Shown here in pieces: positions 60,637 through 64,000 of a stretch of 64,000 nucleotides of DNA. The stretch comes from JBBQDZ01 sp038237515 (GTDB lineage Bacteria > Actinomycetota > Thermoleophilia > Gaiellales > Gaiellaceae): positions 1 through 64,000 of the forward strand of contig JBBRYP010000014.1 of NCBI GenBank assembly GCA_038237515.1, in the 5' to 3' direction. Made by a program: the position numbers and the translations under genes. Every line of letters starts with the position of its first letter. Within the stretch, counting starts at the first letter, position 1. The notes beneath the pieces were generated by a model that searched no databases, was not told the origin of the DNA, and worked only from the letters and a program-made list of their open reading frames with translations.

Positions 60637-61898
60637 TGCACCTTCTCCTCGTCGTCGGGGAGCGGGACGTAGCCCGCCTGTTCGATGCTCCCGGCACCGC
60701 CGAAGGCCCACAGGATCACGCAGTCGTCGTCACGGGAGGTGCCGGTGATCCGGTGCGGAGTCGCGCGCGGGATGAAGCAGATGTCACCGGGGCCGAGGTC
60801 GAGGCTCCGGTCGCCGATCTTCTGCGTCCCGCGCCCGCTCACGACCATCACCACCTCCTCGGCGTGCGGGTGGTGGTGGTTCTCGTGCGTCGCACCGAAC
60901 GGGTACGTCGACTGCCCGAAGGCGATCAGCGATGCGCCAGTGTGCTCGCCCACGACCCAGCGGACGTCGAGGTGGCCGAATGGCCCTGACCGCGCGTTCC
61001 GCGGCGTGCGATCGGCGCGGAGGACGCCCGGACGCCTTTCGCCGGCGGCGGTCGCGACGACCTCGACCTCGCGAACGAACTCGAGGATCGCGTCGGCCGT
61101 CGCCTGCGGCGCCTCGAGCGGGATCGAGTGGCCGGCCTCCGCGAACTCCACGAGCCGCGCGTTCGGCAGCGACGCCACAAGCTCGCGGCCGTGCTCGGGC
61201 AGCGTGCGGTTGTCGAGGCTGCCGACGACGACGAGCACCGGCTGACCGATCTCGCCAAGGCGGCGGGAGAGGGGCTCGGCACCCGCGATCGCGCGGCACT
61301 GGCGGACGTAGTCGCGGGCGTCGTTCTCGAGCAGCAGGTTGCGGTACTCGTCGAGGATCGCGCCGTCACGCGCGAGCGACGGCGCGGCGAACGGTGGGTT
61401 TCTCGCCCAGACGTCGTCGATCCAGCGCTCGAGGCCGTCGCTTTCGATCCGCTCCGCGGAGGCGAGCATGCGCGGCGCGAGGTTCGTGAGATCCGCCTCG
61501 GTTCCGATGAGCACGAGCGCCCCGGGCAGCTCGGGCCGCTCGAGCGCGAGCTTCAGGGCGATCGCCGCGCCGAGCGAGTGGCCCACGACCGTCGGCCGCT
61601 CGAGCTCGAGCCGCTCGATCATGGTCGCGAGGTCGGCTGCCCAGCGCGCGAGCGTGAGCTCACCGCGCTCGGTCTCGCGCGAGCGGCCCGCGCCGCGCAG
61701 GTCGACCCGGACGATCGTGTGCCCGCCGCCGAGCGAGTCGGCGACGCGGTTCCAGAGCGCACCCGTCAGGCCGAGCCCGTGGACGAGCAGGAGCGGCGGC
61801 CCCTCACCGTCGACCTCGAGGTACAGCTCGGCCCCCCCGACGTCGAGCAGCTGCCCCGCCTTCGCCGCAAGTCCCCGGGTCGTCGTCGTTCCTTCCAT
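60633..61898 (-). CDS. Alpha/beta hydrolase fused to a cupin domain
   Basis: 421 residues, ATG 61898. The first ~270 residues are an alpha/beta hydrolase: LLLVHGLGLTGALWN oxyanion loop, nucleophile Ser108 in VVGHSLGAA, acid in VVGSLDNRT and His in EAGHSIPLEAP. From about 290 there is a complete cupin (ENHHHPHAEEVVMVVSGRG, GDICFIPRATPHRIT). The joint is in frame, with no stop or start signals between. A hydrolase linked to a cupin would let one protein hydrolyse an ester and bind or further change the acid. Overlaps the PhyH gene by ATGA. Confidence 0.85.
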   Translation of the reverse strand: MEGTTTTRGLAAKAGQLLDVGGAELYLEVDGEGPPLLLVHGLGLTGALWNRVADSLGGGHTIVRVDLRGAGRSRETERGELTLARWAADLATMIERLELERPTVVGHSLGAAIALKLALERPELPGALVLIGTEADLTNLAPRMLASAERIESDGLERWIDDVWARNPPFAAPSLARDGAILDEYRNLLLENDARDYVRQCRAIAGAEPLSRRLGEIGQPVLVVVGSLDNRTLPEHGRELVASLPNARLVEFAEAGHSIPLEAPQATADAILEFVREVEVVATAAGERRPGVLRADRTPRNARSGPFGHLDVRWVVGEHTGASLIAFGQSTYPFGATHENHHHPHAEEVVMVVSGRGTQKIGDRSLDLGPGDICFIPRATPHRITGTSRDDDCVILWAFGGAGSIEQAGYVPLPDDEEKVQ

Positions 61899-61912
61899 CT
61901 GCGCTCCTCCGA

Positions 61913-62932
61913 TCAGGCGAGGGTGTTGACGGCGTCGACGATCGCCGCCACGGTCGGGGCGTAGACCTCCTCCAACGACGGCGTGAAAGGCACCGGAGCG
62001 TCCGGCGCCGTCACCCGCCTGACGGGCGCGTTGAGGAAGTCGAACGCGTTCTCCGTCACGACCGCGGCGATCTCCGATGCGACGCTGCACCGAGGCGGGC
62101 TCTCGTCGACGACGACCATCGTGCCCGTCTTCGCCACCGAGGCAACGAGCGTCTCGAGGTCGAGCGGCGAGAGCGTGCGCGGGTCGATCACCTCTGCGCT
62201 CGTCCCCGCCTGAGCGAGGAGCTCCGCGGCCTCGAGCGCACGGCCGACCATCGCGGCGATCCCGACGATGGTCACGTCGCTCCCGGCGCGGCGCACCTCC
62301 GCGACCCCGAGCGGAATCCGGTACGGCTCTTCCGGCACGACGCCCTTGGCGACGTACAGCTTCAGGTGCTCGAAGAACATCACTGGAGCGTCGTCGAAGA
62401 TCGACTCGAGCAGCAGGCCCTTCGCGTCGTACGGCGTCGAGGGAACGACGACCTTGATCCCGGGCAGGTGCGTGTAGATCGCGTAGAGCGTCCCCGAGTG
62501 CTGGGCGGCGGCGCTGAGGCCGGAGCCCATCGCGACGCGGAGCGTCAGCGGCAGCCGGGCCTGGCCGCCGAACATGTACGACATCTTCGAGGCCTGGTTG
62601 TAGATCTGGTCGAACGCGAGGCCGGTGAAGTCTGCCCACATCACGTCGACGACCGGCCGCAGCCCGGCGGCGGCCGCTCCGACGCCGGCGCCGACGAAGC
62701 CCGCCTCCGAGATCGGCGTGTCGCGCACCCGGTTCGCGCCGAAGAGCGGATAGAGGCTCTTCGTCGCGCCGAAGGAGCCGCCCATCGTGTTCTCCTTCTC
62801 GCCGCCGCGGCCGGCACCACCGACGACGTCCTCGCCCATGACGATCACGCTCGGGTCGGCCTCCATCGCTTGCCGCATCGCCTCGCCGACCGCGTCGACG
62901 AGCGAGAGCGTGCGCTCGACCGCGACCGCCAT
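61913..62932 (-). CDS. 2-oxo-acid dehydrogenase E1 beta subunit, second set
   Basis: 339 residues, ATG 62932 overlapping the E1 alpha stop. Motifs: VIVMGEDVVGGAGRGGEKENTMGG, DTPISEAGFVGAGVGAAAAGLRP, AAQHSGTLYAIYTHLPGIKVVVPS and VIDPRTLSPLDLETL. It resembles acetoin dehydrogenase beta subunits. It is a separate pair from that at 24.3-26.3 kb, and again no E2/E3 gene is seen on this side. Confidence 0.9.
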   Translation of the reverse strand: MAVAVERTLSLVDAVGEAMRQAMEADPSVIVMGEDVVGGAGRGGEKENTMGGSFGATKSLYPLFGANRVRDTPISEAGFVGAGVGAAAAGLRPVVDVMWADFTGLAFDQIYNQASKMSYMFGGQARLPLTLRVAMGSGLSAAAQHSGTLYAIYTHLPGIKVVVPSTPYDAKGLLLESIFDDAPVMFFEHLKLYVAKGVVPEEPYRIPLGVAEVRRAGSDVTIVGIAAMVGRALEAAELLAQAGTSAEVIDPRTLSPLDLETLVASVAKTGTMVVVDESPPRCSVASEIAAVVTENAFDFLNAPVRRVTAPDAPVPFTPSLEEVYAPTVAAIVDAVNTLA

Positions 62933-63933
62933 CAGGCCTCCACCCGCTCGAGCGGCTCGGGGTAGACGAAGCGGCCGACGTCGGCCGGGTCGGGGAACGG
63001 GCTCGAGCGCGCGAACTCGACCGCGTCCGACACCGCGGCCTCGAGCTCCGTCCGCATCGCCTCGAGCTCTCGCTCCGGGACGCCGGCGTCGAGCAGCGCC
63101 GCGCGCAGCCGTTCGAGCGCGTCGTTGCCCCGCGTCAGCCGCCGCTCGTCGTCGTCGCGGTAGCGGTCGGGATCGCCCTCGAAGTGGCCCCTGAAGCGGT
63201 ACGTCTTGACCTCGAGCAGCGTCGGCCCCTCGCCCGCGCGCGCCCGCTCGACCGCCGCGCGCGCGGCCGAGTAGACGTCGCGCACGTCGGCGCCGTCGGC
63301 GACGACCCCGGGGATGCCGTAGGCGAGCGCGCGGCTCGCGACGTCCGGGACGCTGGTGGCGTACGAGGCCGGCGTCGACTCCGCGAAGCCGTTGTTCTCG
63401 CAGACGTAGAGCACGGGCAGCTTCCAGATCGCGGCGAGGTTGAGGCTCTCGTGCAGCACGCCCTGGTTCGCAGCGCCATCGCCGAAGAACGCGACCGCGA
63501 CGTGGTCGCCGCCGCGCACCTGCGACGCCAGGCCGGCGCCGGTCGCGAGGGCGATGCCGCCGCCGACGATCGCATTCGCGCCGAGCATCCCGCGCGAGAA
63601 GTCGGCGATGTGCATCGAGCCGCCGCGACCCTTGCAGAGCCCGTCCTCCCGGCCGTAGATCTCCGCCATCATCGCGCGCAGGTCGCAGCCTTTGGCGATG
63701 CAGTGGCCGTGACCGCGGTGCGTGCTGGTGATGTAGTCCGCGTCGTCGAGGTTCGCGCAGACGCCCGCGGCGACGGCCTCCTCGCCGATGTACATGTGCA
63801 CGAAGCCCGGGATCTCGCCGGTGCGGAACTCCTTCGCCACGCGCTGCTCGAACAGCCGGATCGTGAGCATCGTCCGGAAGAGGCCGAGCACCGTGTCGCG
63901 CTCGATCTCGGTCACGACCTGCGTCTCCCTCAT
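62932..63933 (-). CDS. 2-oxo-acid dehydrogenase E1 alpha subunit, second set
   Basis: 333 residues, ATG 63933 overlapping the previous stop (ATGA). Motifs: EIPGFVHMYIGEEAVAAGVCANL, TSTHRGHGHCIAKG, CKGRGGSMHIAD, the thiamine site FFGDGAANQGVLHESLNLA...CENNGF, and YRFRGHFEGD, which is AcoA-like. Operon neighbours (hydrolase-cupin, PhyH) suggest cleavage of a 2-oxo acid or acetoin-like diketone made from a hydroxylated substrate. Confidence 0.92.
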   Translation of the reverse strand: MRETQVVTEIERDTVLGLFRTMLTIRLFEQRVAKEFRTGEIPGFVHMYIGEEAVAAGVCANLDDADYITSTHRGHGHCIAKGCDLRAMMAEIYGREDGLCKGRGGSMHIADFSRGMLGANAIVGGGIALATGAGLASQVRGGDHVAVAFFGDGAANQGVLHESLNLAAIWKLPVLYVCENNGFAESTPASYATSVPDVASRALAYGIPGVVADGADVRDVYSAARAAVERARAGEGPTLLEVKTYRFRGHFEGDPDRYRDDDERRLTRGNDALERLRAALLDAGVPERELEAMRTELEAAVSDAVEFARSSPFPDPADVGRFVYPEPLERVEA

Positions 63934-64000
63934 GCGGGGTGCTCCGAGAGCCGGGCGAGGTATTCGGCGAACGTGCCGAGGAACGCCGCCGCCGGGCCGC
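63930..64000 (-). CDS. Partial gene, C-terminal 22 residues, unknown
   Basis: An open frame enters from the right edge and stops at 63930-63932, overlapping the E1 alpha ATG (ATGA), the same coupling as the rest of this operon. Only AAAFLGTFAEYLARLSEHPA and two more residues are visible, an amphipathic helix. The gene cannot be identified; coupling indicates that it is the upstream member of the operon. Confidence 0.6.
   Translation of the reverse strand, partial: GPAAAFLGTFAEYLARLSEHPA

Overview
The window is high-GC DNA (about 70% by eye) with GTG and ATG starts used about equally, many 4-base ATGA/GTGA stop-start overlaps, and genes that look actinobacterial. The paralog-rich catabolic content would suit a soil actinobacterium such as a Thermoleophilia/Gaiellales-like lineage; that placement is inference, since there is no rRNA or marker gene. 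I saw no tRNA, rRNA or CRISPR array.

Region 1 (1-14.9 kb) is part of an extracellular contractile injection system (eCIS) locus on the minus strand. In transcription order it holds a receiver-only protein, contractile sheath, inner tube, T4-type baseplate protein, a Pro/Ala-rich protein, DUF4255 cap protein, AAA+ ATPase, a small protein, four cargo-like proteins built around DUF4157 (eCIS core) modules, zinc ribbons and a zinc metalloprotease, a tube-initiator protein, a LysM mini-protein and a gpD-like hub. The locus stops 11 bp from the C-terminal end of an IS110-type transposase at the window edge, so spike, gp25, gpJ-like and fibre genes are not visible. A NarL/LuxR-type regulator is divergent from it.

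Region 2 (15.4-19.7 kb) has a TIM-barrel-like hypothetical protein, an amidohydrolase, a zinc alcohol dehydrogenase and an XRE-cupin regulator. A 12-base element, GAACGAACGTTC, occurs in the amidohydrolase/dehydrogenase promoter, the regulator's own promoter and the distant promoter at 41.66 kb, suggesting a small regulon.

Region 3 (19.7-33.1 kb) is one long, mostly translationally coupled minus-strand series of 13 genes facing a GntR regulator: a signal-less peptide-binding-like protein, PNPOx-like protein, RraA-like protein, aminotransferase, M20 peptidase, amidohydrolase, 2-oxo-acid dehydrogenase E1 alpha and beta, a free lipoyl-domain protein, type III glutamine synthetase, then class II amidotransferase, GXGXG protein and FMN glutamate-synthase domain. 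The last four keep the order of gmaS-mgsABC or glnT-glxBCD modules.

Region 4 (33.1-43.7 kb) has SDRs, a chimeric gene scar at 34.64 kb, an M20 deacylase and a MalFGK-like sugar ABC transporter with a Tat-exported binding protein. Region 5 (43.7-59.7 kb) has two polysaccharide-deacetylase paralogs, a NicX-like dioxygenase, RraA, and two hydantoinase/oxoprolinase (HyuA/HyuB) systems, one fused and one split, each next to a matching 63-67 aa Cys-rich protein; the split one sits in an operon with DapA-like lyase, GntR, two RidA proteins and a D-threonine-aldolase-like enzyme. Region 6 (59.7-64 kb) is a minus-strand operon with E1 alpha/beta, an alpha/beta hydrolase-cupin fusion and a phytanoyl-CoA dioxygenase-like enzyme, entering from beyond the window edge.

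Overall, the right three quarters look like clustered catabolism of nitrogenous or sugar-derived small molecules, each cluster with its own regulator; the left quarter is a separate injection machine.
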